Source: Cohnella herbarum (lineage in GTDB: Bacteria > Bacillota > Bacilli > Paenibacillales > Paenibacillaceae). From it: a stretch of DNA of 64,000 nt. Every line of letters starts with the position of its first letter. Within the stretch, counting starts at the first letter, position 1. Where the stretch lies: assembly GCF_012849095.1 (NCBI RefSeq), contig NZ_CP051680.1, positions 2,108,001 through 2,172,000 on the forward strand, read 5' to 3'. This document shows positions 19,358-27,574 of the stretch, one piece after another. Below the pieces are notes generated by a model. It searched no databases. It saw only the letters and a list, made by a program, of their open reading frames with translations, and had not been told where the DNA came from. Position numbers and translations under genes: made by a program.

Positions 19358-20190
19358 TGATGATAAGATCGATGAAAAAAAGTGTCAGTCACATTGTTTT
19401 ACTAGTCTACTTGATCGCGATCCTTTATCCGTTCCTGTTCGTTCTCTTCTCGTCCTTGAAGACGGATAATCAGGCGATTGCGAGCAATCCGTTCGGTCTC
19501 CCGTCATCGTTTCATTTCGAAAATTTTCACGAGGCCTGGGTAAATGCGAATATTAGCGTGTACTTTTTTAATAGCTTGTATATCGCAACGCTGTGCTCGA
19601 TCGCTACCATTCTAATTTCTTCCCTGGCAGCTTTTGCGATTACGCGGATGCGTTATTCGAAATTAAGCAAGGGGATGTTCCAATTTATTCTGATTGGCAT
19701 GCTCATTCCAGGTAATGCCTTACTGCTTCCTATTTACATATTGTTGAAAGACACGTCTATTCTGGGCACGCATTTGGCGTTAATCATCCCCTATACCGCC
19801 GGGGCGATTCCGTTTACGGTTATTATTTTGTCGGCGTTTATGCGCTCTATTCCAAGCGAGCTTGAAGAAGCCTCCGTTATGGACGGTTTGAGCGCAAAGG
19901 GGATATTCGCGCGAATTATTTTGCCCATTACGATCCCGGCACTGGTAACCGTGTTTATCGTCAACTTCATCGGCAACTGGAACGAGTTCCTAATGGCGAA
20001 TTTCTTCATCTCCACGGATGAATTGCGTACTCTGCCTGTCGGGATGGTCGGTTTCCGCGACACGTATAATACGAATTACGCGCAAATGTCGGCGGGAATC
20101 GTATACAGCATCGTTCCGGTCATGATTATTTACGCAGTCCTGCAAAAACAAATAATCGAAGGTTTAACCGCAGGTAGCGTCAAAGGCTGA
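19357..20190 (+). CDS. Sugar ABC transporter permease, MalG/MsmG type
   Basis: This is the second permease of the carbohydrate importer. The 277-aa product has about six membrane helices and the EAA loop SELEEASVMDGLSAKGIFAR near residues 166-185, followed by ILPITIPALVTVFIVNFIG. Its ATG overlaps the previous stop codon by one base (TAATG), so translation is coupled. Confidence 0.93.
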   Translation: MMIRSMKKSVSHIVLLVYLIAILYPFLFVLFSSLKTDNQAIASNPFGLPSSFHFENFHEAWVNANISVYFFNSLYIATLCSIATILISSLAAFAITRMRYSKLSKGMFQFILIGMLIPGNALLLPIYILLKDTSILGTHLALIIPYTAGAIPFTVIILSAFMRSIPSELEEASVMDGLSAKGIFARIILPITIPALVTVFIVNFIGNWNEFLMANFFISTDELRTLPVGMVGFRDTYNTNYAQMSAGIVYSIVPVMIIYAVLQKQIIEGLTAGSVKG

Positions 20191-20197
20191 TTCCTCG

Positions 20198-20229
20198 GTG
20201 ACGGAGCGTCCCCCCTCCCGCTCCGTCAC
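20198..20229 (+). terminator. Strong stem-loop after the ABC operon
   Basis: GTGACGGAGCG (20198-20208) and CGCTCCGTCAC (20219-20229) form a perfect 11-bp stem 7 bp after the permease stop. No T tract follows on either strand, so it is a non-canonical terminator or a 3'-end stabiliser. Confidence 0.5.
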
Positions 20230-20250
20230 TCGATCGCCGCCTTTAGTCGA

Positions 20251-20284
20251 ACAAAAAAAAACAAGGAAACTAATCGTTTCCTTG
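20251..20284 (-). terminator. Intrinsic terminator overlapping the alarmone synthetase stop codon
   Basis: CAAGGAAAC and GTTTCCTTG (20262-20284) form a 9-bp stem with a 5-nt loop, followed on the minus strand by nine T residues. The stop codon of the gene at 20270-21004 lies inside the hairpin. Confidence 0.88.
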
Positions 20285-21004
20285 CCCGATGTCGATCATT
20301 TCCAGCAGAGCTGCTGGAATTTGATACTCCTGATCTTTGATGATGATTCTTTTCGTTTTGGCGATCTCGCTGGCTTCGTGATTTTCCTTGATCTCCGCGA
20401 TTTCGTTATGCAATCTTTCCATTTGCTTATCCAACGCCGCTGCGGAATCAGCGGCTTCTTTCAACTCTTGCAGAAGCCTTAGAGGGACGGCCTCGTTGTA
20501 TTTGTAGAAAATTTTGTGCTCCAAACTAGCCCAGAAATCCATCGCTATCGTTCGGATTTGCACCTCTACGCATACCTTTTCCTGCCTATCGGACATATAG
20601 ACCGGCACTTCGACGATCAGATGCAGACTTTGATATCCATTTGGCTTCGGGTGCTCGATATAATCTTTCGTCTCCAAGATCGTGAGGTCGGATTGACTTC
20701 TCAGCATCTCTCTGATTCGATAAATGTCGGAGACGAACGAACAAGTAATGCGCAAGCCGGCGATATCTTTTATCTTATCCCGAATACTGACAAAAGAAAT
20801 ATCGCAGCCTTTCCGGTTCATTTTGTTTAAAATGCTTTCCGGCGATTTCAAACGGGATTTCGTATGTTCGATCGGGTTGTAATCGTGCAGGAAATGAAAC
20901 TCTTCTTTTAAGATTTCGATCTTCGTTTCCAAGGAATCCAGGGCGAATTTGTACATCATTAAAAACCGGGTAATTTCTTCCTTGAATCTTTTGAATTGTT
21001 CCAT
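20270..21004 (-). CDS. Small alarmone synthetase, YwaC/RelP (SasA) type
   Basis: The protein makes (p)ppGpp-type alarmones from ATP and GDP or GTP, usually under envelope stress. The 244-aa product has only a synthetase domain and no HD hydrolase domain. It closely resembles YwaC, with YKFALDSLETK, NPIEHTKSRLKSPESILNK, IAGLRITCSFVSDIY, KPNGYQSLHLIVE, VEVQIRTIAMDFWASLEHKI and KYN. A C-terminal coiled tail follows residue ~190. The start lacks a clear ribosome site, so the first residues are uncertain. It stands alone downstream of hflKC with its own terminator. Confidence 0.9.
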   Translation of the reverse strand: MEQFKRFKEEITRFLMMYKFALDSLETKIEILKEEFHFLHDYNPIEHTKSRLKSPESILNKMNRKGCDISFVSIRDKIKDIAGLRITCSFVSDIYRIREMLRSQSDLTILETKDYIEHPKPNGYQSLHLIVEVPVYMSDRQEKVCVEVQIRTIAMDFWASLEHKIFYKYNEAVPLRLLQELKEAADSAAALDKQMERLHNEIAEIKENHEASEIAKTKRIIIKDQEYQIPAALLEMIDIGQGND

Positions 21005-21052
21005 CGGCAGCGGTAAATTAGTCAGAATGGTTCATCCTTTGTCTAAAGCATT

Positions 21053-21919
21053 TTATTTACCGAGTAAAATGCGAGTGTAAGGCGAATCGATCGGCAACAT
21101 AATGACCGGCTCATTCTCCAACGTCTTGACGTAGCTTTGCAATGTGCGGTAGAAATTATAAAATTCCGGATCCTTGCCATAAGCTTCGTTGTAGATTTGA
21201 GCGGCTTCCTGCTCGCCTTGCGCGATGATTTTCTTGGCGTCAGCTTGCGCTTGTGCCAGCAGCTCCGTTGCCGTACGGTCCGCTTTCGACGTAATTTTGC
21301 GGGATTCCTCGTCACCTTCGGACAAATATCGCGCCGCGATGGACTCGCGATCCGAGATCATCCGGTTATAAACGCTCTGCTTGTTCCCTTCCGGCAGGTC
21401 GGTACGCTTAATTCGAACGTCTATGATCTCGATACCGTAGTTATCCCTTACGATCGCATCGGCTACATCGTTCGTAATGTCATCGTTGATGTTGCCTCGT
21501 TCGGTATTCTCGCTAATAATATTATCATAATTGATCTCGGAAAGCTTGCGACGTACCGAGTTGTATACGGCTTCGTCGATCCGTTGAATGCCCCCGCCCA
21601 ACGTTTGGACCGTTTTCAAAAAACTTTGCGGGTTGTTGATTCTCCATACGGTATAGTTATCGACGATTATCGGTTTCTTATCCTTCGTCAAAATCGTAGT
21701 CGGGTTGCTCTCGTACGTCATTTGGTATTTGGGAAGCTTCGATAAGCTTTCGATAAAAGGAATTTTAAAATGTAATCCCGGACTTTCCTCGACTCTCATC
21801 GCTTCGCCGAACTTAAGAACAACCTTGTACTCGCCTTCCTTGACGACGAACAATGAACCGGCGCCGAGAATAATGACGACGATAACGCTTGCGAGCCATA
21901 TGATTAGTCTTTTACTCAT
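21053..21919 (-). CDS. hflC: SPFH-domain protease modulator HflC
   Basis: HflC pairs with HflK in a membrane complex known to bind and regulate the FtsH protease. The 288-aa protein has an N-terminal membrane helix (residues ~5-27), the SPFH domain (VKEGEYKVVLKFGEA, then GLHFKIPFIESLSKLPKYQ) and a helical Ala/Glu-rich stretch near 190-225. Its ATG overlaps the hflK stop by 4 nt and has GGAGG upstream. Confidence 0.93.
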   Translation of the reverse strand: MSKRLIIWLASVIVVIILGAGSLFVVKEGEYKVVLKFGEAMRVEESPGLHFKIPFIESLSKLPKYQMTYESNPTTILTKDKKPIIVDNYTVWRINNPQSFLKTVQTLGGGIQRIDEAVYNSVRRKLSEINYDNIISENTERGNINDDITNDVADAIVRDNYGIEIIDVRIKRTDLPEGNKQSVYNRMISDRESIAARYLSEGDEESRKITSKADRTATELLAQAQADAKKIIAQGEQEAAQIYNEAYGKDPEFYNFYRTLQSYVKTLENEPVIMLPIDSPYTRILLGK

Positions 21920-22956
21920 TTCGCGGTCCCTCCTTGCTGAGCGCCTGCAGAACCGGAAGCAGTACCTGTCGCGGCACCCGATGCGGAGCCGGTGTTTCGA
22001 AGAAGCTCATTGATCGGCAAATACTTGACGGTATCGCCGTTGGAATCCGAGATGAAAATTTTTGCCTTAGGCAATATCTTTTCCAGCGTTTCCACGATTA
22101 ATCGGCTTTCGGTTACGTCTTTGTTCTTCGCGTATTCCGCAAAGATTGCGTTAAATTGAGCCACGTCGCCTTGAGCGTTAAGGATACGCGACTTTTTCTC
22201 CGCTTCCGCGTTCTCGAGCAACGCTTGGGCTTCTCCGCGAGCTTTCGGAATTTTATCGTTCTCGTATTTGGCCGCGTTGTTGATTTTCGTATTCTTTTCC
22301 TCGCGCGCGTTCGTAACCTTCTGGAACGCTTCCTCGACTTGCCCGCTCGGCGGCTCGATATCCTGGAACTTGATGTCGATGATCTGCATGCCCGTACGGT
22401 ATTTGCCTTGAAGCTCCAGAAGCTTCTCGCGTACTTTATCCTGTATGACGGTTTTACCGTCCGTTATCGCGTAATCCAGCTTCTCGGACCCGATGATGGA
22501 ACGAATGGAAGAGCTTGCGGCGTTACGCAGAAACTGTTCCGGATTATCGATGTTGTACAAGTACTCGTGAATGTTATTTATTTTCCACTGAACGACCGCG
22601 TCCGCGGAAACGATGTTCTCGTCGCCCGTGATCATTAACGCTTCTTCTTCGACCGGAGTAATAACGTCCCCTTGCATGCGATAGCCGATATAAATGCGTT
22701 GGGTAAGCTCCGCGGGTACGATAACGACCTGCTGGATCGGATAAGGCCATTTGAAATGCAGACCTGCCGTCGTCTCCGTCGTGTACTTACCGAAAGTCAG
22801 TACGGCGGCTCTTTCCTGTTCTTGCACGGTGTAAAAGGATGAATAAGCAATAATTACTACCAAAAGCGCCGCAACGCCAATGCCGATTTTCTTGAGCATG
22901 CCCGGCGGCAGATCCAGCGGATTGTTCGGTCTTTTCGGAATTTTTACGAGTTCCAT
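21916..22956 (-). CDS. hflK: SPFH-domain protease modulator HflK
   Basis: HflK is the partner of HflC. The 346-aa protein has a short proline-rich N terminus, a membrane helix at about residues 24-44, the SPFH domain (VQEQERAAVLTFGKY, GLHFKWPYPIQQV) and a helical segment NAAKYENDKIPKARGEAQAL. The C-terminal tail is a low-complexity Gly/Ala/Ser/Thr stretch after residue ~322. GGGAGG lies 11 nt before the ATG. hflKC is not part of this locus in B. subtilis. Confidence 0.93.
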   Translation of the reverse strand: MELVKIPKRPNNPLDLPPGMLKKIGIGVAALLVVIIAYSSFYTVQEQERAAVLTFGKYTTETTAGLHFKWPYPIQQVVIVPAELTQRIYIGYRMQGDVITPVEEEALMITGDENIVSADAVVQWKINNIHEYLYNIDNPEQFLRNAASSSIRSIIGSEKLDYAITDGKTVIQDKVREKLLELQGKYRTGMQIIDIKFQDIEPPSGQVEEAFQKVTNAREEKNTKINNAAKYENDKIPKARGEAQALLENAEAEKKSRILNAQGDVAQFNAIFAEYAKNKDVTESRLIVETLEKILPKAKIFISDSNGDTVKYLPINELLRNTGSASGAATGTASGSAGAQQGGTAK

Positions 22957-23039
22957 TCAGCCATGTGCCTCCCTTGGTATCTTTCAAAACGCTTCTTGAA
23001 TTGATACGTGTCGAACGCCCGTACGTTTCATAAATAAAT

Positions 23040-23066
23040 GAAAAACCCCCTAGGTTTAGGAGGTTT
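23040..23066 (-). terminator. Intrinsic terminator downstream of yraN
   Basis: AAACCTCCT and AGGGGGTTT (one mismatch) form a stem of about 9 bp followed by TTTTTC on the minus strand. It is 115 bp after the yraN stop, with the AAC microsatellite between them. Confidence 0.7.
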
Positions 23067-23117
23067 ATTATTTACGCGAGAACCGGAAGTCCCGGCTGAA
23101 TTCAAGATTCGACGTCG

Positions 23118-23174
<57 letters not shown>

Positions 23175-23181
23175 CTCTATT

Positions 23182-23577
23182 TCAAAAAGCGCCTTGCAAA
23201 TGTTTGACTTCTCTGACTGTCCCGTCCCCGTTAAAAGTAACGGCTACCACGTCGAATCGAACCGGTTTCGTTTCTGCTTGGTGCCGTTTAAGGTAGACGG
23301 AGGCCAGTTCCCTAACCTGCCGGCATTTGCGCGGAGTGACCGCTTCTACGGCGGAGCCGTATCGGATCGGGTTCGTTCGGGATCGGACTTCGACGAATAT
23401 AAGGGTCTCTCCGTCACTCGAGATCAAATCAAGTTCGCCGGCGCGGCAACGCCAATTGCGTTCTAATATGACGTATCCGGATTGTTTTAAATGTTCCGCC
23501 GCGACGTCTTCACCGGCTCTCCCGACCGCCGTTCTGCGATCTTTGGCTATCGTGGAGGGAGATGGAAGGTCTTCCAT
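23182..23577 (-). CDS. yraN: YraN family (UPF0102) endonuclease-like protein
   Basis: This is a small protein of the restriction-endonuclease-like fold; its biological role is not settled. The 131-aa product has the family core VGRAGEDVAAEHLKQSGYVI, NWRCRAGELDLIS and FVEVRSRTN, with the Asp and Glu of a PD-(D/E)XK site. It lies 24 bp after the flhB-like gene in the same direction. The sequence is complete. Confidence 0.92.
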   Translation of the reverse strand: MEDLPSPSTIAKDRRTAVGRAGEDVAAEHLKQSGYVILERNWRCRAGELDLISSDGETLIFVEVRSRTNPIRYGSAVEAVTPRKCRQVRELASVYLKRHQAETKPVRFDVVAVTFNGDGTVREVKHLQGAF

Positions 23578-23601
23578 GGGCGATCGTCACCTCAGCAAGA
23601 T

Positions 23602-23916
23602 TTAGTCGTTCCGTTTGCTCTTGGCATTCAATCCCGCGCGGCGATCCGACCGGTACACGAAGCTGAGCACCTCCGCGACAAGCTTATAAAGTTCAGGCGG
23701 TATTTCTTGATTCAAATCCAATTTAGAGAGCACTTCTACGAGAGACGAGTCTTCTTGAAGAGGAATCCCGTTCTCTTGAGCGCGGCGCATGATCTCGTCC
23801 GCGATGACTCCCTGGCCTTTCGCGATAACGGTAGGGGCCGATCCGTGCTCCGGTTCGTATTTAAGCGCAACCGCCTTCTTGGGAACGTTTCGTTTGTGGG
23901 AATCCGCTTGCTTCAT
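23602..23916 (-). CDS. ylqH: FlhB-like cytoplasmic-domain protein (YlqH type)
   Basis: The 104-aa protein resembles the C-terminal cytoplasmic domain of FlhB/YscU export switch proteins without the membrane part. It has KYEPEHGSAPTVIAKGQGVIADEIMRRA and IPPELYKLVAEVLSFVYR. The NPTH self-cleavage motif of FlhB is absent. Its ATG overlaps the stop of the FliK-like gene by 4 nt. The pair corresponds to B. subtilis ylqG-ylqH; the function is unproven but probably export related. Confidence 0.88.
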   Translation of the reverse strand: MKQADSHKRNVPKKAVALKYEPEHGSAPTVIAKGQGVIADEIMRRAQENGIPLQEDSSLVEVLSKLDLNQEIPPELYKLVAEVLSFVYRSDRRAGLNAKSKRND

Positions 23917-25778
23917 GCTCGGTAGTCGACTCCCTTGTACGGTTTAGCGGAATAGGCGCTTGCGACCGCAGTCTTCTCGCCGACAGCGGCGGGAAGCGTG
24001 GAAGCAACGGAACCGTTCTTCCATTGCGGAAGCGGGGATGTGCTTAACGAGAGCAATTGAAAGCCTGCGGACGACATGCCCGAAGCCAATTCCTCCCGGG
24101 CTTGCTCGATTAACGCCGACATTCCTGAAAAATCGCTAAGCAGCTTCAACGATACGATTCTGTCCACGACCTGTACGTCGACGAGCGTGTCGCCCAAATT
24201 CCGCATCCGCAAGTCGAAGAGCAGATGGCAATTGTCGACGTCCCATTCCCCGCGACGGCTCCGTCGCGTTTGAACGTGAACGGTGGCCGTCGTATCGCCT
24301 TCCGCGCCTTTCATCGGCACGAACAGCGTCATATGGCTGAATGGCGCTACGTTGTTCCGGTCGGAGGTAAGCAGCAGCTGCTGGCCCGTCACCTGGTTGG
24401 CCAGCGTTTGCGCCGCTTCCCGCAGAGCGGGGGGCACGTCGTCATGCGCCGCAAGGGCGAGCAACGCGCCCTTGAGCGTCTCCGCGGCGTGCCGCGCCTC
24501 TTGCCCGGGGGCATCCGCCCCCACGGGCCCCGAAGCGGCTGCGCCCGCAGCCAGCCCGGCGTCCCCGCCGGGCAACCGCGCCTCGGCGGCGTGCAGGAGC
24601 TGACGCTCATGCCCGACGCCGAGCCACTGCAGGAAGCGGCCTATCCATGCCGCTTCCGGTTTAGGGGCTGACGGCTGCGCTCCGTCAGCCGAAGAGGCGC
24701 GGCGGCTATCCGCAGCCGCGTCAACCGCGGCGGCAGCAGCGGGGCGATTCGCCGCGCTCGGTGCCGCAGTGCTCTCGGCCGCCGGGCGCGTTAGCTCCGG
24801 CGGCATCGTAGCCGAGCGCGGCGCCTCCGGCGGCCCGCCGGCTTTCGCGCTAGCCGCGCCTGACTGCTGCTGCGTAGCCTGCGCAGTCGTCCCCGCGGCG
24901 GTCGCCGTATTCGCGGAAGCCTTCGTACCGTCTCCCTTAGCTAACGCAGCATCGGAAGCGAATTTGCCCGCTTCTCCCGCCAGCTTAGAATTCGCGGCAT
25001 CTCTCACCGAATTAGCCGCTTGCGCCTTCTCGGCATCCGTTCCTTTTGCGGCACCCGAATTGCTCTGCGCTTCCTCTCCCAGCAGCTGCGACTCGCCTTC
25101 CGCAAGCAGCGCAGCTCCTTGAGACAGCAAGTTTTGCAGCTTTTGTCCAAGCGCGGCCGTATCGCCCGCAGGCTTATTCGCCCCGCTTAGCCAGCTATCG
25201 ACGGCGGCGCGAAAATTCGCCAGCTCATCTTGGATCGGTTGGCCGAACAGAGCTTGCCGCAGCGATGACAACGTTGTTTCCGTAGGCGCTAACCCGCGTC
25301 GAAACGCGACATCCGACGCGCTCGACCAGGATGCCGCATCGACGCCCGCAGGCTTTAAGGCAGCGGCGGCATGAAAGAAAGCCGCCGTATCTTTCCCGAT
25401 CGGAAAGCCATCCCGCTTCAGACCTCGCAACAGCTCCATCGCCCATTTTTGCTCCGGCAGACCGAAAGTTTTAAGCACGTCCTTAAGCCCTTCCTCAGGC
25501 ATCGCCTCCGAAGCGTCGGTCAGCGGCTTAAGCGTTACCAACCCTCCGGCGCCTCCCGGCTGCACTTGCAGAAGCGTGCTTTTGCCGACGGCCATTTCCG
25601 CATCGAGCTTGGCTTTCACTTGAATGCCGTTAATATTGACCAACGCCTCTTGGTTTTCCAGCATCTCCATGAGCACGCCTCTTACGATCTGACCGATTCT
25701 CAGTTCCAGCGAGCGACTATCCGCAGGCTGCGCTTCGCCCATCAGCGCCCGAAGCATCGGGCCGATGTTCATGCTCAT
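23913..25778 (-). CDS. ylqG: FliK-like hook-length-control domain protein (YlqG type)
   Basis: The 621-aa protein has a conserved N-terminal part (SLELRIGQIVRGVLMEML, GIQVKAKLDAEMAVGK) and a C-terminal FliK-like region (NVAPFSHMTLFVPM, LFDLRMRNLGDTLVDVQVVD). Between about residues 220 and 460 lies a low-complexity Ala/Pro/Gly/Ser linker of very high GC content. Such linkers are usual in FliK relatives, which act as molecular rulers. The start may be the second methionine (MNIGPML). It precedes the flhB-like gene and overlaps it. A role in secretion or flagellar assembly is inferred. Confidence 0.85.
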   Translation of the reverse strand: MSMNIGPMLRALMGEAQPADSRSLELRIGQIVRGVLMEMLENQEALVNINGIQVKAKLDAEMAVGKSTLLQVQPGGAGGLVTLKPLTDASEAMPEEGLKDVLKTFGLPEQKWAMELLRGLKRDGFPIGKDTAAFFHAAAALKPAGVDAASWSSASDVAFRRGLAPTETTLSSLRQALFGQPIQDELANFRAAVDSWLSGANKPAGDTAALGQKLQNLLSQGAALLAEGESQLLGEEAQSNSGAAKGTDAEKAQAANSVRDAANSKLAGEAGKFASDAALAKGDGTKASANTATAAGTTAQATQQQSGAASAKAGGPPEAPRSATMPPELTRPAAESTAAPSAANRPAAAAAVDAAADSRRASSADGAQPSAPKPEAAWIGRFLQWLGVGHERQLLHAAEARLPGGDAGLAAGAAASGPVGADAPGQEARHAAETLKGALLALAAHDDVPPALREAAQTLANQVTGQQLLLTSDRNNVAPFSHMTLFVPMKGAEGDTTATVHVQTRRSRRGEWDVDNCHLLFDLRMRNLGDTLVDVQVVDRIVSLKLLSDFSGMSALIEQAREELASGMSSAGFQLLSLSTSPLPQWKNGSVASTLPAAVGEKTAVASAYSAKPYKGVDYRA

Positions 25779-25865
25779 GTTATGCCCTCCTAACTAACGA
25801 AACCTCATCATCCTATATATCGGCATTTACATACGAGTCATTTAATAAATCGCGCTCGTTGAAGC

Positions 25866-26495
25866 TCAGAATAGCTTCTGCTGCTCGGCGAACAATCCCT
25901 TCAGGAAACTTCGACGGTGTAAAGGCGTCGGTCCCAATTCCTTTAAGGCCTCGCGGTGAACTTTTGTCGCATACCCTTTATGTACTGCGATCCCGTATCC
26001 CGGATACAAGGATTCCCAAACTTCGGCGCATAGCCTGTCCCGTGTTACCTTCGCTACGATGGAGGCGGCCGCGATAGATTGACTTAAACTATCTCCTCTA
26101 ATGATCGCCGTCTGCCGGGTGTTCAGATCGACGGATTCCGCGTCTACCAACAAATATTCCGGTACGACGCCTAACCCTTGCACGGCTTGTTTCATTGCCA
26201 GCCTCGAAGCTTGCCTGATATTGATCGTATCGATGACGGTCGAATCGACCCTACCAACGGACCAAGCTATCGCTTCCTCGAGAATTTGGTCATACAGCCT
26301 GTCCCGCTTTTTCTCGCTGATTTGTTTCGAGTCGTTGACCTCTTCCAACACGAGCCCGACCGGCAATATGACCGCCGCCGCTACCACGTCCCCGAACAAA
26401 CAGCCTCGCCCGACCTCGTCGACTCCCGCGATCGCGGTCAACCCTTGAGCCCAAAGCTCGCTCTCATATTGTAAACGATTGATCATTTCGTCCAT
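25866..26495 (-). CDS. rnhB: Ribonuclease HII
   Basis: RNase HII removes RNA from RNA-DNA hybrids and misincorporated ribonucleotides. The 209-aa protein has the signature AGVDEVGRGCLFGDVVAAAV with Asp26 and Glu27 of the active site. LLVDAE and the SIVAKVTRDRL motif follow. AGGAGG lies 11 nt before the ATG. In B. subtilis rbgA directly precedes rnhB; here about 7.5 kb of accessory DNA separates them. Confidence 0.97.
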   Translation of the reverse strand: MDEMINRLQYESELWAQGLTAIAGVDEVGRGCLFGDVVAAAVILPVGLVLEEVNDSKQISEKKRDRLYDQILEEAIAWSVGRVDSTVIDTINIRQASRLAMKQAVQGLGVVPEYLLVDAESVDLNTRQTAIIRGDSLSQSIAAASIVAKVTRDRLCAEVWESLYPGYGIAVHKGYATKVHREALKELGPTPLHRRSFLKGLFAEQQKLF

Positions 26496-26643
26496 TCGCC
26501 ATAATGCCTCCTAAATCCGCAACATCCTTCTATTGTCCGACATGAAATGCCGAATGCCAAGCCTTATTTTGTAAATGTTCTGTTTCAAATCTTAGTGTTT
26601 ATGAGGCGGCATGTAAGCAAAATCGTTATTTAACTGGCTTCAC

Positions 26644-26680
26644 CGTCCTTTTGGGAGTAAGGAGTCTCGCCAAAAGGACG
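26644..26680. other. Perfect 11-bp inverted repeat
   Basis: CGTCCTTTTGG (26644-26654) and CCAAAAGGACG (26670-26680) flank a 15-nt loop in the gene-free stretch upstream of rnhB. There is no T tract on either strand. Its function is unknown. Confidence 0.55.
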
Positions 26681-26810
26681 CAGAACTCCTCATGTATTAG
26701 CAATCAGCTTGTATTAAGGGGTTTGCGGACAAAGAATCCTTTAATGCTCGTATAACTGATAAAAATAGGTTGTTTCAATCGCTTACGAAATCTTGAAGCC
26801 GACTCTCCAT

Positions 26811-26960
26811 AGATCTGTAACGATCAAAATAACCTTTACAGATAAGAAACCGATATTCTGGCGACTTGAACCGGTCACAATGACCGTTACGGACGGGACA
26901 CTAACTCGCGAAGATTTGTAGCGTTCAAAATGACGGTTACAGGATCTATGGACTCGCCCA
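26811..26960. repeat. Three degenerate ~50-bp tandem units with palindromic core
   Basis: Units starting near 26811, 26862 and 26912 share the pattern AGATnTGTAnCGnTCAAAATnACnnTTACAG followed by a variable part ending GCG or GCC. The first and third units are spaced by 101 bp, giving a period of 50-51. The middle unit has the best palindrome, CGGTCA-caa-TGACCG. No gene is present. The same period occurs in arrays at 27.35/29.4 kb and 55.5 kb. Confidence 0.75.
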
Positions 26961-26977
26961 CTTTTCTTACATGTATA

Positions 26978-27015
26978 CAAAATAACCACCCCCAAAACCT
27001 AAACCGGGCGGTTAT
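26978..27015 (-). terminator. Hairpin terminator in the rnhB-intron gap
   Basis: ATAACCACCC (26982-26991) pairs with GGGCGGTTAT (27006-27015) with one mismatch and is followed on the minus strand by TTTTGT. It lies 29 bp beyond the small membrane-protein remnant at 27044-27252, which supports both features. Confidence 0.55.
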
Positions 27016-27043
27016 CTACTCTACTTTACTCTAATCTCATTTA

Positions 27044-27252
27044 TCATCCGCTATGGTTCAAAAGATCATTTCCCCATATGATTCCTATGAACATAAACCC
27101 AGTCAGAGGGGGTATGGCTACACATCTAAAGACGGCCAACCAGTCGCATCTTGTATTGCGTCTTCGCATTATCGTATCGGTAACAAAAAATAAAGCAGCA
27201 GCGCCAAGGCTATACCATGACCGAAGAGAACATGAAAATTACTGGAGATCAT
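27044..27252 (-). pseudogene. Possible frameshifted small two-helix membrane protein
   Basis: From an ATG at 27252 the minus strand reads MISSNFHVLFGHGIALALLL and stops early at PIR. A shift of frame near the T6 run around 27190 continues as VTDTIMRRRNTRCDWLAVFR and then AIPPLTGFMFIGIIWGN, ending at TGA 27044-27046. The two halves would make a protein of about 68 aa with two hydrophobic helices, just before a terminator hairpin. I do not recognise a family, and no good ribosome site is visible. It may be a decayed gene or chance. Confidence 0.3.
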
Positions 27253-27347
27253 TTATCTATATTGACGGCAATAAGGTCCCCCTTAAACGAATGCAAATCT
27301 ATCAACTATCGCTCTAGCAACCCAGAAAAATATGGGAATTTATAAAC

Positions 27348-27448
27348 CTAAGTGTAAAAACTACAACTAGTTTTGGAAGTTTTACTCTCTCTAACGACTA
27401 AGTGTAAAACCTGCAACTAGTTCAGCCGATTATTTCAATTGAACACGA
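27348..27448. repeat. Two ~50-bp repeat units on the 3' side of the group II intron
   Basis: Units at 27348-27397 and 27398-27448 both begin CTAAGTGTAAAA, followed by ACTACAACTAGTT or CCTGCAACTAGTT. The core is a near-palindrome (CTAAGTGTA with TACAACTAG). Related cores occur beyond the other end of the intron at 29387-29458, so the intron sits inside this array. Confidence 0.75.
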
Positions 27449-27517
27449 ATTCTATCGATTTAAGTGGTCGAGTAGGCGGGGCCTCTCCTTCGTGGATTGT
27501 GCCCCATACCCCTCACA

Positions 27518-27550
27518 GATCCGTACGAGCGGAATTCCCGCATACGGCTC
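27518..27550 (-). ncRNA. Group II intron domain V
   Basis: The catalytic hairpin reads GAGCCGTATGCGG-gaat-TCCGCTCGTACGGATC on the minus strand. It has the AGC triad in the 5' arm, a bulge in the 3' arm and a tetraloop-like turn. It lies 25 bp after the reverse transcriptase stop, as expected. Confidence 0.88.
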
Positions 27551-27574
27551 CTCACAGCATCCTTTGCAAATTGG

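Noticed and set aside
20198..20229. Canonical terminator for the ABC operon
   Set aside because: The stem is strong but no T tract follows, so it is listed only as a non-canonical hairpin.
26783..26995. 70-codon minus-strand frame across the 50-bp repeats
   Set aside because: It is made almost entirely of repeat units, with no support as a gene.
27078..27317. 79-codon plus-strand frame in the rnhB-intron gap
   Set aside because: There is no ribosome site and no recognisable motif. The opposite strand gives a more plausible membrane-protein remnant.
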